A DNA stretch of 64,000 bases from Pigmentiphaga kullae. GTDB taxonomy: Bacteria; Pseudomonadota; Gammaproteobacteria; Burkholderiales; Burkholderiaceae_B. The notes under the pieces are model-generated. The model saw nothing but the letters and a program-made list of their open reading frames with translations, was not told the origin of the DNA and ran no database searches. The translations under genes and the position numbers were made by a program. The stretch is taken from the NCBI RefSeq assembly GCF_004216695.1, contig NZ_SGXC01000001.1:1178001-1242000 (forward strand), written 5' to 3'. Within the stretch, counting starts at the first letter, position 1, and each line of letters opens with the position of its first letter. This document shows, piece after piece, positions 18,041-25,849 of this stretch.

Positions 18041-18475
18041 CTGAAATCCCCCAAGCATTTCGACCTGCGCCGCCATCTTCCCCATCTGCTGCGCCGCGCC
18101 CACTTCGAGGCCGAGGCCCTGTTCGCCAGCATGTCCGACGAGGGCGCGACGTCGCGCCAGATGGCGCTGCTGGTGGCCGTCCACCAGATGCCGGGCGCCT
18201 CGCAAAGCCAGGTCGCGCAGGCCATCGGGCTGGACCTGAACACATGCAGCGACCTCGTGGCGCGCACCACCGCCAAGGGCTATCTGGTCCGCCGCCGCTC
18301 GGAAACCGACCGGCGGACCTTCTGCCTGGACCTGACGGAAACCGGCCGCGAGGTCATGGCGGCTTCGGTCGCCGTCGCGCCCCGGTACCAGGCCCGGCTG
18401 GCCGAGCGGCTGGACAAGGGCGAACGAGAACAGCTAACCGCCCTGCTGCGCAAGATGCTGGGTTTCGACGACTGA
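18041..18475 (+). CDS. MarR-family regulator
   Basis: MarR winged-helix regulator, 144 residues from a CTG start at 18041. GGAGG lies 6 nt upstream of that codon and a TACAAT -10 lies earlier. An in-frame ATG at 17975 overlaps the LysR stop, would give 166 residues and has no ribosome site. DNA-binding helices: SQSQVAQAIGLDLNTCSDLV; wing: RRRSETDRRTFCLDLTETG. MarR proteins of this kind usually repress a neighbouring degradation gene until an aromatic ligand binds. Here the target is probably the deaminase-like gene at 18571, which has an inverted repeat upstream. Confidence 0.85.
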   Translation: MKSPKHFDLRRHLPHLLRRAHFEAEALFASMSDEGATSRQMALLVAVHQMPGASQSQVAQAIGLDLNTCSDLVARTTAKGYLVRRRSETDRRTFCLDLTETGREVMAASVAVAPRYQARLAERLDKGEREQLTALLRKMLGFDD

Positions 18476-18522
18476 CATCCACCGGCATTTCCGGGATTCT
18501 CCTGATCGCCAGAAACTACGTA

Positions 18523-18558
18523 TTCGTATTAAATGCGGCATCGCAGATTCAATACGAA
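18523..18558. promoter_or_regulatory. Candidate MarR operator (inverted repeat)
   Basis: TTCGTATT (18523-18530) and AATACGAA (18551-18558) are perfect reverse complements with a 20-nt spacer, in the 95-nt gap between the MarR gene and the deaminase-like gene. The second arm ends 12 nt before the ATG, so a bound protein would block translation initiation or transcription start. Assignment to the MarR protein is by position only. Confidence 0.5.
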
Positions 18559-18570
18559 GGGCTCGCATCC

Positions 18571-19341
18571 ATGGCGGAACTCATCGCATTCGCTCCCGGC
18601 AACTATCGCTACCTGCCCGGGGGATTCCAGTACAGCGCCGCTGTCATCGCCGACGCGGGCCATGTCATCGAGCGGGCGCGCTTTGCGCGGCCGGTGCCGC
18701 TGGCCGAGGGCTTCGGCCGCATCCGCGACCATCTGGCGGCCCTGGGCCGGCCGCCTGCCGCGCTGTGCGCCTGCGAGCTGCGTTCGCCCGCGCCCATGGG
18801 CGAGCCCGAATTCATCGCCTTCAACCGCCGCTACGTGCAGCCGCTGGCCGAATGGGGGCTGTTCAAGGACGAGGCCAACCCGGTCGCGCGCTGCAACCTG
18901 ATCCCGCAGGCCGATGCGCTGGCCGAGCCTGGCTTCTACGCGTTCAGCTATACCGTTCCCGCGCGCACGCAGGGACCGCCAGACTTCGTGACCTCGGGCG
19001 CGGCCGAATGCCCGGACCGGCCCAACTACCGCGCAAGCATCGTACGACTGGGGGAAACCTCGCCCGACGCCCTGCTCGACAAGCTGCGTTTCGCGTTGGG
19101 CGACCTGCAATCGCGCTTCGAAGCGCTGGGCGTGTCGGCGCACGATGTCACGGGCATGAGCCTGTACACCGTGCATGACCTGTATCCGGCCATCGCGTCG
19201 GAGTTCGCGCGCCGCGGCCTGCTGGCGGGCGGGCTGGAATGGCACTGGGTGCGGCCGCCGGTGCGCGATATCGAGATAGAAGTCGATGCCCGGCGCGTGT
19301 CGCGCCAGGTGCTGCTGCCATCCGTCGGGAGTGCTTCATGA
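18571..19341 (+). CDS. Tandem RidA-like protein, possible 2-aminomuconate-type deaminase (CnbZ-like)
   Basis: 256-residue protein without a signal peptide. The C-terminal half reads like a RidA domain (FEALGVSAHDVTGMSLYTVHD, then EIEVDARR at the end) and the N-terminal half shows a weaker RidA pattern (IRDHLAALGRPPAALCACELRS, then FYAFSYTVP). The length and this look remind me of CnbZ, a 2-amino-5-chloromuconate deaminase, but that is from memory. The role would be release of ammonia from an aminomuconate after ring cleavage. The ATG at 18571 has GAAGG about 10 nt upstream. It overlaps the following Bug gene (ATGA) and follows a MarR gene. Confidence 0.6.
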   Translation: MAELIAFAPGNYRYLPGGFQYSAAVIADAGHVIERARFARPVPLAEGFGRIRDHLAALGRPPAALCACELRSPAPMGEPEFIAFNRRYVQPLAEWGLFKDEANPVARCNLIPQADALAEPGFYAFSYTVPARTQGPPDFVTSGAAECPDRPNYRASIVRLGETSPDALLDKLRFALGDLQSRFEALGVSAHDVTGMSLYTVHDLYPAIASEFARRGLLAGGLEWHWVRPPVRDIEIEVDARRVSRQVLLPSVGSAS

Positions 19342-20312
19342 AATCGCTGCGCGCATTGCGCCATCTGCTTTCCGCCGCGCTGCTGGCGCTGCCCTGCGCC
19401 GTGCCAGCCGCCGCGCCGGCGGTGCCGGGTCCGGTCAGGATACTGGTCGGTTTTCCCGCCGGCGGCACCATCGACGTGGTCGCGCGCCTGGTGGCAGAAC
19501 AGATGCAGGGCGACCTGGGCGTGCCCGTGGTGGTCGAGACCCTGGCCGGCGCGGGCGGACAACTGGCGGCCCAGGCGCTCAAGCGCGCCGCGCCGGATGG
19601 CCGCACGCTGATGGTGGCGCCGGATCATACGGCAGTCATCGTGCCGCTGACCGTGGCCCGGCCCGGCTTCGACAGCCGCACGGACTTCGCGCCGGTCGGC
19701 ATGGTGGCCGACTACGCGGGGGCGCTGGCCGTCAGCCAGGCCAGCGGCATCAAGGACCTGCCCGATCTGATACGCCATGTGCAGGCGCATCCGGCGGCGG
19801 GCGGCGTGGGCGTGTCGGCGCCGGGCAGCAAGCCGCAGTTCCAGCTGGATGCGCTGGCCCGGTCGCAGAAGCTGCCGCTGTCGGCGGTGCCCTATCGCGG
19901 CTCGGTGCCCATGGTGCAGGATCTGGCCGGTGGACACATCGCGGCGGGTATCACGGCGCTGGGCGATTTCCTGGAGTTCCATCGCGCCGGCAAGCTGCGC
20001 GTTGTCGCCGTGACGGGCGAGCGCCGCTCGGCCCTGCTGCCCGCGATTCCCACGGCGGCCGAGGCCGGCTATCCGCTGCGGCTGGATTTCTGGGTGGGCC
20101 TGTTCGCGCCGGCCGGGACGCCGCAGCCGCTGATCGCCCGTTTCAACGCCGCGCTGAACAAGGCGCTGGACGTGCCCAAGGTGCGCGAGCGCATGGCGGC
20201 GGTGGTGTTCGATCCCCGGCCCGGTCCGCCGTCGGCCTTGCAGCAGCGCATCGCTTCGGAACTGGAGCAGTGGGAGCCCATCATTGCCGCCTCGGGTTGG
20301 GTCAGGCAATGA
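19338..20312 (+). CDS. Bug/TctC-family periplasmic solute receptor
   Basis: 324-residue Bug receptor; its ATG overlaps the TGA of the deaminase-like gene by 4 nt, so expression is coupled. The signal peptide spans about residues 1-26. VRILVGFPAGGTIDVVARLV and AVPYRGSVP are family marks; the loop normally HVPYKG is altered. It is more divergent than the other Bugs here (for example GSKPQFQLDALARSQKL where others have an aGElf-type helix), suggesting a different ligand. Predicted partner of the deaminase pathway. Confidence 0.9.
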   Translation: MKSLRALRHLLSAALLALPCAVPAAAPAVPGPVRILVGFPAGGTIDVVARLVAEQMQGDLGVPVVVETLAGAGGQLAAQALKRAAPDGRTLMVAPDHTAVIVPLTVARPGFDSRTDFAPVGMVADYAGALAVSQASGIKDLPDLIRHVQAHPAAGGVGVSAPGSKPQFQLDALARSQKLPLSAVPYRGSVPMVQDLAGGHIAAGITALGDFLEFHRAGKLRVVAVTGERRSALLPAIPTAAEAGYPLRLDFWVGLFAPAGTPQPLIARFNAALNKALDVPKVRERMAAVVFDPRPGPPSALQQRIASELEQWEPIIAASGWVRQ

Positions 20313-20333
20313 CGGGCGCCAAGGGCCGGCGCT

Positions 20334-21572
20334 TCAGTCCAGGGTAAGCCGGCGGTAGTAGTTCGGCAGCGCGAACAGCGCGCCGTGCACTCGCGCGTTG
20401 TAGTACTCCAGGTCGTCGACCCCGCGTGCCTCCAGGCGCGCGTGGATCGTTTCGCCCGGCACCGCGTCCGGGTCCAGCGCGTCCGAAGCCACCGCCAGGC
20501 CCCAATAGGTGCCGTACAGCGGGATGTGCACGCCGTAGGGCCGCACGTGCGCGAACTGGCCGCGCAGTGTCCCGCACAGCTCGCGCACCTGCTCCGGCTG
20601 GTGGAAGGGCGAACCCATGTGCAGCACCAGGGCTCCGCCCGGCGCCAGCGCATGCTTGCAGCGGCGGAAGAACGCGGGGGTATAGAGCGGTCCCGCCGGC
20701 GTGTCCGGATCGGTCAGGTCGAGCAGGATCAGGTCATAGCGGTCGGACGTGCGCGCGAGGAAGTCCACGCCGTTCTCGACCAGCACCGTGGCGCGCGGAT
20801 CGTCCAGGGCACCGCGATGGATCTTCTCCAGATACCGGCGCGCCACGTCGATGACCTCGCCGTCCAGGTCGACCAGCGTGGCCTGTTCGATGCCGCGGTG
20901 CTTGAGCAATTCCTCCAGCGCGCCGCCGTCGCCGCCGCCTACGATCAGGGCGGACCGCGGCGCGGGGTGGGCCGTGGCGGCGGGATGCACCAGGGCCTCG
21001 TGATAGAAGAATTCCTCGGCCTCGGAGGTCATGTAGCGTCCGTCCAGCCGCAGGGTGCGGCCCAGCGTGGCGGACTCCAGCAGTTCCAGCCTTTGGTAGG
21101 CAGTCTGCCGGCTGAGCAGGCGGCGCTCGAACCGGAAACCGAAATACGCCTGGCCGGCGACGTCCTCGAACACCAGCTCGCCGGCGTCCGCGGGACCGTC
21201 GACGTCGCCGCGACTCAGGTGCTGGCGCTGCATGTCGCTGGGCCGGAAGGCTTCCACCAGCGCTTTCATGAGCGCCTCGGCCTTGCGCGAATTGTCTTCC
21301 TGGAAATTGCAGACGTAGACGTCCAGCGTCACGCCGTTGCGTTCGGGCCAGGTATGGACGGCCAGGTGCGATTCGGCCAGAAGCAGCATGCCCGTCACGC
21401 CGCCGGGCTGGCCCTGGAACTCGGGAAAGGTGTGCCACTTTTCGTCGACCAGGGTAAGCCCGGCCTCGAGAGTGTGGCGTCGGCAAAGGCGCGCCAGCGT
21501 GTCGGCGTCCGTCATCAGGACGGCATCGCAGGCGCAATGATAAAGATCTGCGGTAAGGTGCAGGCCTTGCAT
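20334..21572 (-). CDS. Fused S-adenosylmethionine decarboxylase-spermidine synthase
   Basis: 412-residue polyamine enzyme with two domains. Residues 1-115 are a prokaryotic AdoMet decarboxylase (SpeD): LAESHLAVHTWPE contains the self-cleavage site Glu67/Ser68, Ser68 becoming the pyruvoyl group, with His73 and Cys89 as processing and proton-donor candidates. Residues about 135-412 are spermidine synthase (SpeE) with YHEALVHPA, GGGDGG at 213-218 and LLDLTDPD. One chain would thus make decarboxylated AdoMet and use it on putrescine. The ATG at 21572 has AAGGAG 10 nt upstream. Separate speD and speE genes are the usual arrangement, and fusions are known in some bacteria. Confidence 0.92.
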   Translation of the reverse strand: MQGLHLTADLYHCACDAVLMTDADTLARLCRRHTLEAGLTLVDEKWHTFPEFQGQPGGVTGMLLLAESHLAVHTWPERNGVTLDVYVCNFQEDNSRKAEALMKALVEAFRPSDMQRQHLSRGDVDGPADAGELVFEDVAGQAYFGFRFERRLLSRQTAYQRLELLESATLGRTLRLDGRYMTSEAEEFFYHEALVHPAATAHPAPRSALIVGGGDGGALEELLKHRGIEQATLVDLDGEVIDVARRYLEKIHRGALDDPRATVLVENGVDFLARTSDRYDLILLDLTDPDTPAGPLYTPAFFRRCKHALAPGGALVLHMGSPFHQPEQVRELCGTLRGQFAHVRPYGVHIPLYGTYWGLAVASDALDPDAVPGETIHARLEARGVDDLEYYNARVHGALFALPNYYRRLTLD

Positions 21573-21749
21573 GGTGTCGATGCTCCTTGGGAAAGAGTCT
21601 TGCGACCAAGGGGGATGGGCACTACGAAAGCCCGGAAGACCAGAGGCTTCCGATTCGAGCGGCAATGGCCCGTGCCGTGCGGAACGGCTGGGCAAAAATG
21701 GCCGAGTCTACCCCAACCCACCCGGATGTGCGAGACAGGGCGCATCGCG

Positions 21750-21777
21750 AAAAAAAACCCCTCGCCGGGGCGAGGGG
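21750..21777 (-). terminator. Rho-independent terminator of the Bug gene at 21821
   Basis: On the minus strand CCCCTCGC and GCGAGGGG form a GC-rich stem with a short loop followed directly by a run of about eight U residues. It lies 45 nt after the Bug stop codon and also separates this transcript from the speD-speE gene. A second hairpin (GCGGGGC-GCGA-GCCCCGC, 21795-21812) lies between stop codon and terminator. Confidence 0.85.
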
Positions 21778-21820
21778 TGGTCGGTGGCGCATACGCGGGG
21801 CGCGAGCCCCGCAACGCGCG

Positions 21821-22825
21821 TCAGCCGGCGGTGATGTTGTGCGACTTGATCACCTTTTCCCAGGTCGCGGTCTCGTCGGCCTGGAACTTGCGGAAGGCGT
21901 CCAGGCGCAGCGGCGACAGCTCCAGGCCCTGGGCCTTCAGCGTTTCCAGCGTGGCGGGTTGGCCGAGGATCTTGGTCACGTCGCGCGCCAACTGGCCGGA
22001 CACGTTGGCCGGGGTCGAGCTGGGCACGTACAGGCCGTACCAGGACACCACGTTCACGCCCTTCACGCCGGCTTCGGCCAGGGTGGGGATCTCGGGCATG
22101 ATGGGCGAGCGCTCGGAGCCGGTCAGGGCCAGCGCGCGCAGCTTGCCGGACTTGATCTGGGGCATCAGGGTCGGCAGCGCGCCGAAGATGACCTGGATCT
22201 GGCCGCCCAGCGCGTCGTTCAGCGCCTGGGTCGTGCCCTTGTAGGGAACGTGCAGCAGGTCGGCGCCGGTGGCGTCCTTGAACAGTTCGCCGGCCAGGTG
22301 CAGGCCGCTGCCCACGCCGGGCGAGCCGTAGGCCATGGTGCCGGGCTTGGACTTGGTCAGCGCGATCAGTTCCTGGATGTTCTTGGCGGGAACCGAGGGG
22401 AACACGGCGACCACGTTGGGCGCCTTGGCCATCATCGCGACAGCGGTGAAGTCCTTGTCGACGTTGTAGGGCAGGTTGGCCATCAGCGTCGGGTTGATGG
22501 TCATGTTGCCGGCCGGCACGACCAGCAGCGTGTGGCCGTCGCCGGCGGCGCGCTTGACCGCGTCGATGCCGATGTTGCCGTTGGCGCCGGGACGGTTGTC
22601 CACGACGGCGCTCTGGCCGTATTCATTCTGCAGGCCGGTGCCCAGCAGGCGGGCCAGCACGTCCACGGGGCCGCCCGGCGGGAACGGGGCGATGATGCGG
22701 AACGGGCCGTGCTTGAGCGAGGCCTTGGCGGCGGCGTCGTCGGCCGCGGGAGCCTGGGCGAAAGAAGCCGTGGCGACCGCCGCGAACAGCGCGCCGGCAA
22801 CCAGGCGAGTGCTAGTCTTAAACAT
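21821..22825 (-). CDS. Bug/TctC-family periplasmic solute receptor
   Basis: 334-residue Bug receptor, the longest of the set because about 20 extra Ala/Asp-rich residues lie between the signal cleavage site (SFA, residue 23) and the first core strand FRIIAPFPPGGPVD. HVPYKGTTQ and GSERSPIMPEIPTLAEAGV are canonical. It is the last gene of a minus-strand group (cupin, hydrolase, IclR, aspartate dehydrogenase-like, Bug) but separated from the previous gene by 221 nt that include a REP-like repeat, so it may have its own promoter. Confidence 0.92.
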   Translation of the reverse strand: MFKTSTRLVAGALFAAVATASFAQAPAADDAAAKASLKHGPFRIIAPFPPGGPVDVLARLLGTGLQNEYGQSAVVDNRPGANGNIGIDAVKRAAGDGHTLLVVPAGNMTINPTLMANLPYNVDKDFTAVAMMAKAPNVVAVFPSVPAKNIQELIALTKSKPGTMAYGSPGVGSGLHLAGELFKDATGADLLHVPYKGTTQALNDALGGQIQVIFGALPTLMPQIKSGKLRALALTGSERSPIMPEIPTLAEAGVKGVNVVSWYGLYVPSSTPANVSGQLARDVTKILGQPATLETLKAQGLELSPLRLDAFRKFQADETATWEKVIKSHNITAG

Positions 22826-22973
22826 GATGAACTACTACTCCATGACGGAAAGTCTCGCGCTTTTGGCGCGTGATGAACAGGACCACGGATAGCGCGGCCC
22901 TACGCTTGTCTCCTTCCTCCAGTCCACCCATCGCCGTTGTCGGCGATTCCTCCGTCGGGATTCTTTTTACTCA

Positions 22974-23046
22974 GGGCACAGCGGATCCGGCTTTGCCGGT
23001 CCGCCAGTGCCGCCCCCTGGGGGGCGCGCGTAAGCGCGTAGGGGGG
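22974..23046. repeat. REP-like palindromic element R1 (single half-unit)
   Basis: Contains the dyad GGATCCGGC-TTT-GCCGGTCC and two further hairpins (CGCCCCCTGGGGGGCG; GCGCGTAAGCGCG). It corresponds to one arm of the larger repeats at 25600 and 57339. The element ends directly at the TAA stop codon of the aspartate dehydrogenase-like gene (23047-23049, minus strand). Possible 3' processing or Rho-related terminator function is inference. Confidence 0.75.
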
Positions 23047-23853
23047 TTATATGGCTACAGCATGCGCCTGATTGCCGATGGCGCGCACGACGCTATAGAC
23101 AGTCAGGGCGGAAGTCTTGGGGTTGGCCGCGAGCGGCTTGCCCCGCATGGTGATCTCGAAGCTGCCGAAGGCGCCGCTGGCTTGCACGTGGTGCACGTTT
23201 TCCTTGCTGGTGGGATCGGCGATCAGCCGCACCTGGGTGCGGTCCAGGCCGAGGCCGGCCAGCGACAGCGTGGCGGCGACGTTGGCGTTCTTCGGGAACA
23301 GCCGCGCGGCTTCGCCGGCGGGGCCTTCGAATATCACCGTGGGTTCGGTCAGCGCCTCGAGCTTGAACTGGCCGTCGGCCGGCGTGTCCTTCCAGGCCAG
23401 GGCGGGCTTGCGGCCGGTGTAGACCACCGAATCCAGGCCGCCGATCTTGGCCGCGGCCAGCGCGTCGATGCCGCCGATGGCGCCGGACAGGAGCTGCACC
23501 TGGGTCTTGCCGCGCTTGGCCGCTTCCTCCAGCTGGCGCGCCAGTTCGACGTCGGACAGCGCGCCGATGGAAACCACCACGCAGGGGATGCCTTGTTCGA
23601 GTGCGGGCAGCACGTGGGCGCGCAGCGCGCCGTGGCCGGCGCATTCGACCAGCAGGTCGGGACGCTGGGCGACCTCGGCCAGGCCGGTCACGACCTGGGC
23701 CTGGGGAGCGATCGCGCCGACCTGCTCGCGGGCCTGGTCCAGCGTGTCGGGGGCGACGATGACGCTGTCGATCGACACGTCGGGATCGTTCTTCAGCAGC
23801 GACAGGACGGAGAGGCCGATGGCCCCCGATCCGATCATCGTGATTCGTAGCAT
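23047..23853 (-). CDS. Aspartate dehydrogenase-like oxidoreductase (NadX family)
   Basis: 268-residue NAD(P)-binding protein of the L-aspartate dehydrogenase family. GSGAIG at residues 8-13 is the Rossmann loop, VECAGHGALRAHVLPAL the middle of the cofactor domain, and GAIGGIDALAAAKIGGLD together with KNANVAATLSLAGLGLD are characteristic of this family. NadX normally oxidises aspartate to iminoaspartate for NAD synthesis, but there is no nadA or nadC nearby. Location among IclR, hydrolase, cupin and Bug genes suggests an amino-acid or imine redox step in catabolism. Gap of 28 nt to the IclR gene upstream. Confidence 0.85.
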   Translation of the reverse strand: MLRITMIGSGAIGLSVLSLLKNDPDVSIDSVIVAPDTLDQAREQVGAIAPQAQVVTGLAEVAQRPDLLVECAGHGALRAHVLPALEQGIPCVVVSIGALSDVELARQLEEAAKRGKTQVQLLSGAIGGIDALAAAKIGGLDSVVYTGRKPALAWKDTPADGQFKLEALTEPTVIFEGPAGEAARLFPKNANVAATLSLAGLGLDRTQVRLIADPTSKENVHHVQASGAFGSFEITMRGKPLAANPKTSALTVYSVVRAIGNQAHAVAI

Positions 23854-23881
23854 GTTGGCTCCTGGGCGATGCGTCGCCCGG

Positions 23882-24682
23882 TCAATGGGACGGTGAATAG
23901 TTGAGCAGCCGCGACAGCTCGTCGGCGGTGCCGCGCACCCGGCCGATCAGCTCGGATACGCGCGATTGTTCGACGCGCGACGACGGCAGGGCGGCGCCCA
24001 GCGCCGCGACCACGCGGCCGGTATGGTCGCGCACCGGCGTGGCGATGCTGGTGATGCTGGGCTCGTAGAAACCGGCACCCATGGCGTAGCCGTTGGTCCG
24101 GTCCTGCGCCAGCAGTCCGTACAGCGCCGTCAGCGTGGACGGCGTGCTGGGCGAATAGACTTCCAGCTCCTCGTCGGGATAGAGCTCGCCCATTTCCCTC
24201 TGGTCCAGGTCCGTCAGCATCACGCGGCCAAGCACGGTGGCGTGCGCGGGCAGGCGCGTGCCCAGGTTGACCGCGCTGGGGAACAGCGTGGGGGCCGAGA
24301 CCTTCGCGACGTAGACGATGGAGCGGCCGTCGCGCACCACCAGGTTGCAGGAATAGCCGATCTCGTCGCGCAGGCGCTGCAGCAGCGGCGACCCGAGTTC
24401 GGTCAGCTCCAGCGAGGCCAGGTATTCGAAACCCAGGCTCAGCACGGCCATGCCCAGGCGGTAGCTGCGGCCGCCCTCGGTGCGCTCGATGAAGCCCAGC
24501 GCTTCCAGCGTGGTCAGCAGCCGGAACACGGTGGAGCGGGGCAGCCCCATCTTGCGCGCGAACTCGGGCGCCGACAGCGTGCGGTTCTGGCGGCTGAAGT
24601 GGCTGAGCAGCCGCAGGCCACGTTCCAGGCCCGGGACGATGTAGCGCTCGGGAATGTCTTCGCTGATGGCGGCGTCGTTCAT
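23882..24682 (-). CDS. IclR-family regulator
   Basis: 266-residue IclR regulator. The winged helix is at residues about 15-75 (LSAPEFARKMGLPRSTVFRLL, then RSYRLG), and the effector (GAF-like) domain contains RLPAHATVLGRVML and GYAMGAGFYEPSITSIATPVRD. The branch resembles PcaR/PobR-type activators of aromatic acid degradation. The ATG at 24682 is 2 nt from the stop of the upstream hydrolase gene, so the regulator is embedded in the operon it likely controls. A palindrome ahead of the first gene (26479-26500) is a candidate operator. Confidence 0.9.
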   Translation of the reverse strand: MNDAAISEDIPERYIVPGLERGLRLLSHFSRQNRTLSAPEFARKMGLPRSTVFRLLTTLEALGFIERTEGGRSYRLGMAVLSLGFEYLASLELTELGSPLLQRLRDEIGYSCNLVVRDGRSIVYVAKVSAPTLFPSAVNLGTRLPAHATVLGRVMLTDLDQREMGELYPDEELEVYSPSTPSTLTALYGLLAQDRTNGYAMGAGFYEPSITSIATPVRDHTGRVVAALGAALPSSRVEQSRVSELIGRVRGTADELSRLLNYSPSH

Positions 24683-24684
24683 GG

Positions 24685-25578
24685 TCAGCGGGGCGTGGCG
24701 CCGGTGGTGGCCGCGGCGTGCGCGCTCTCCAGGATGGCCGCGACCGCTTCCGGCCGCTCGATGTGGCAGGCGTGGCCGGCCACGGCGATGGAGCCGTAGG
24801 GCGCGCCGAACATCTCGGCGATGGCGCGGCAGTTGGCCGGGATCGTGACGGTGTCCTGGTCGCCGGAATGGACCTCGACCGGCACCGGGGCCGGCGCGTA
24901 GGCGGCCATGTCGGCGTTGCACAGCATCTCGATCGCCTGGCGGTAGCCGGCGGTATCCAGGCGCTCCATGTTCCAGCGCACCCAGGCCAGCGCCTCGGCG
25001 CTGGGTTCGGACGACAGCATCTTGGCCGGGCGCGTGCGAGCCATGCCGGCGATGCCGACCTGTTCAAGCGTGCGCAGCCGCTCGGCGCGCACCGCTTCCT
25101 GCCGCTCGGCCAGCGCCGGATTGCCGTAGCCGCGCGTGGGGCTCAGCAGCACCAGCCGCGCGACCCGCTGTTTGCCCAGGTCATGCGCATAGGCCGTGGC
25201 CATCAGCGTGCCGAGCGAATGGCCCACCAGCACGCAGCGTTCGATGCCCAGCGCATCGAGCATCTGGTGCAGCCGCTGCGCATAGTCTTCGGCCCCGGGC
25301 GAGGCCGGCGCCAGCCGCGCCGAATTGCCATAGCCCGGAGCGTCCCAGGCGATCACCCGCGCACGCGCGGCAAGCTTCACGGCCGCATGCAGCCACGAGC
25401 CCGCGCCCGAGCCAATGCCATGCAACAGCACGATGGCCGTGCCGTCAGCGCCCGGCGTGCCCGCCTCGCGATAACACTGCACGCCCCCGGCCGTTTGCAC
25501 CGACTTCTCGGCGAAACGGCTATTGAGCAACTCCAGCGTTTCCGGCGACGGTTCCGGCGCCAACGTATCGGTCTGCAT
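24685..25578 (-). CDS. Alpha/beta hydrolase, meta-cleavage-product hydrolase-like
   Basis: 297-residue alpha/beta hydrolase: IVLLHGIGSGAGSW (oxyanion), AWDAPGYGNS, nucleophile Ser121 in GHSLGT, acid in SGDQD and histidine in GHACHIERP. The layout fits the family that includes C-C bond hydrolases of meta-cleavage pathways and haloalkane/ester hydrolases. Second gene of the minus-strand operon between cupin and IclR. A REP-like element (25600-25849) fills the gap to the cupin gene, which could reduce expression downstream of it. Confidence 0.85.
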   Translation of the reverse strand: MQTDTLAPEPSPETLELLNSRFAEKSVQTAGGVQCYREAGTPGADGTAIVLLHGIGSGAGSWLHAAVKLAARARVIAWDAPGYGNSARLAPASPGAEDYAQRLHQMLDALGIERCVLVGHSLGTLMATAYAHDLGKQRVARLVLLSPTRGYGNPALAERQEAVRAERLRTLEQVGIAGMARTRPAKMLSSEPSAEALAWVRWNMERLDTAGYRQAIEMLCNADMAAYAPAPVPVEVHSGDQDTVTIPANCRAIAEMFGAPYGSIAVAGHACHIERPEAVAAILESAHAAATTGATPR

Positions 25579-25599
25579 CGTCCTAAATCCAGAAAAAAT

Positions 25600-25849
25600 C
25601 CACCCCGTACCCGCTTACGCGGGCCCCCTCAAGGGGGCGGCGCTGGCGGACCGGCAAAGCCGGATCCGCAGCGCCCTGGGTCTAGTACCTGTTTCTTGGT
25701 ACGCCACATCGTTGCTACCGCTGGCAGCCAGCGATAGCAACGGTGCCACAATCCAAGAGAGCGGCACTAGACCCAGGATGCGGTGGATCCGGCTTTGCCG
25801 GTCCACCCGCATCGCCCCCTGGGGGGCGCGCGTAAGCGCGTAGGGGGGG
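25600..25849. repeat. Composite nested palindromic repeat R2
   Basis: A 250-bp element made of two REP-like arms facing each other around a central imperfect palindrome. The left arm has CCGGC-AAA-GCCGG; the right arm repeats the GGATCCGGC dyad seen in R1. Central outer arms are TGGGTCTAGT (25677-25686) and ACTAGACCCA (25766-25775); inner arms GTTGCTACCGCTGG and CCAGCGATAGCAAC (25711-25741) match at 13 of 14 bases. The right end abuts the TAA of the cupin gene. A second copy lies inverted at 57339-57586. No transposase or RAYT gene is in the window. Confidence 0.85.

Noticed and set aside
22974-25849. Insertion sequence remnant between the repeats
   Set aside because: No transposase fragment, terminal inverted repeat pair with target duplication or frameshifted reading frame was found; the repeats look like extragenic palindromes.
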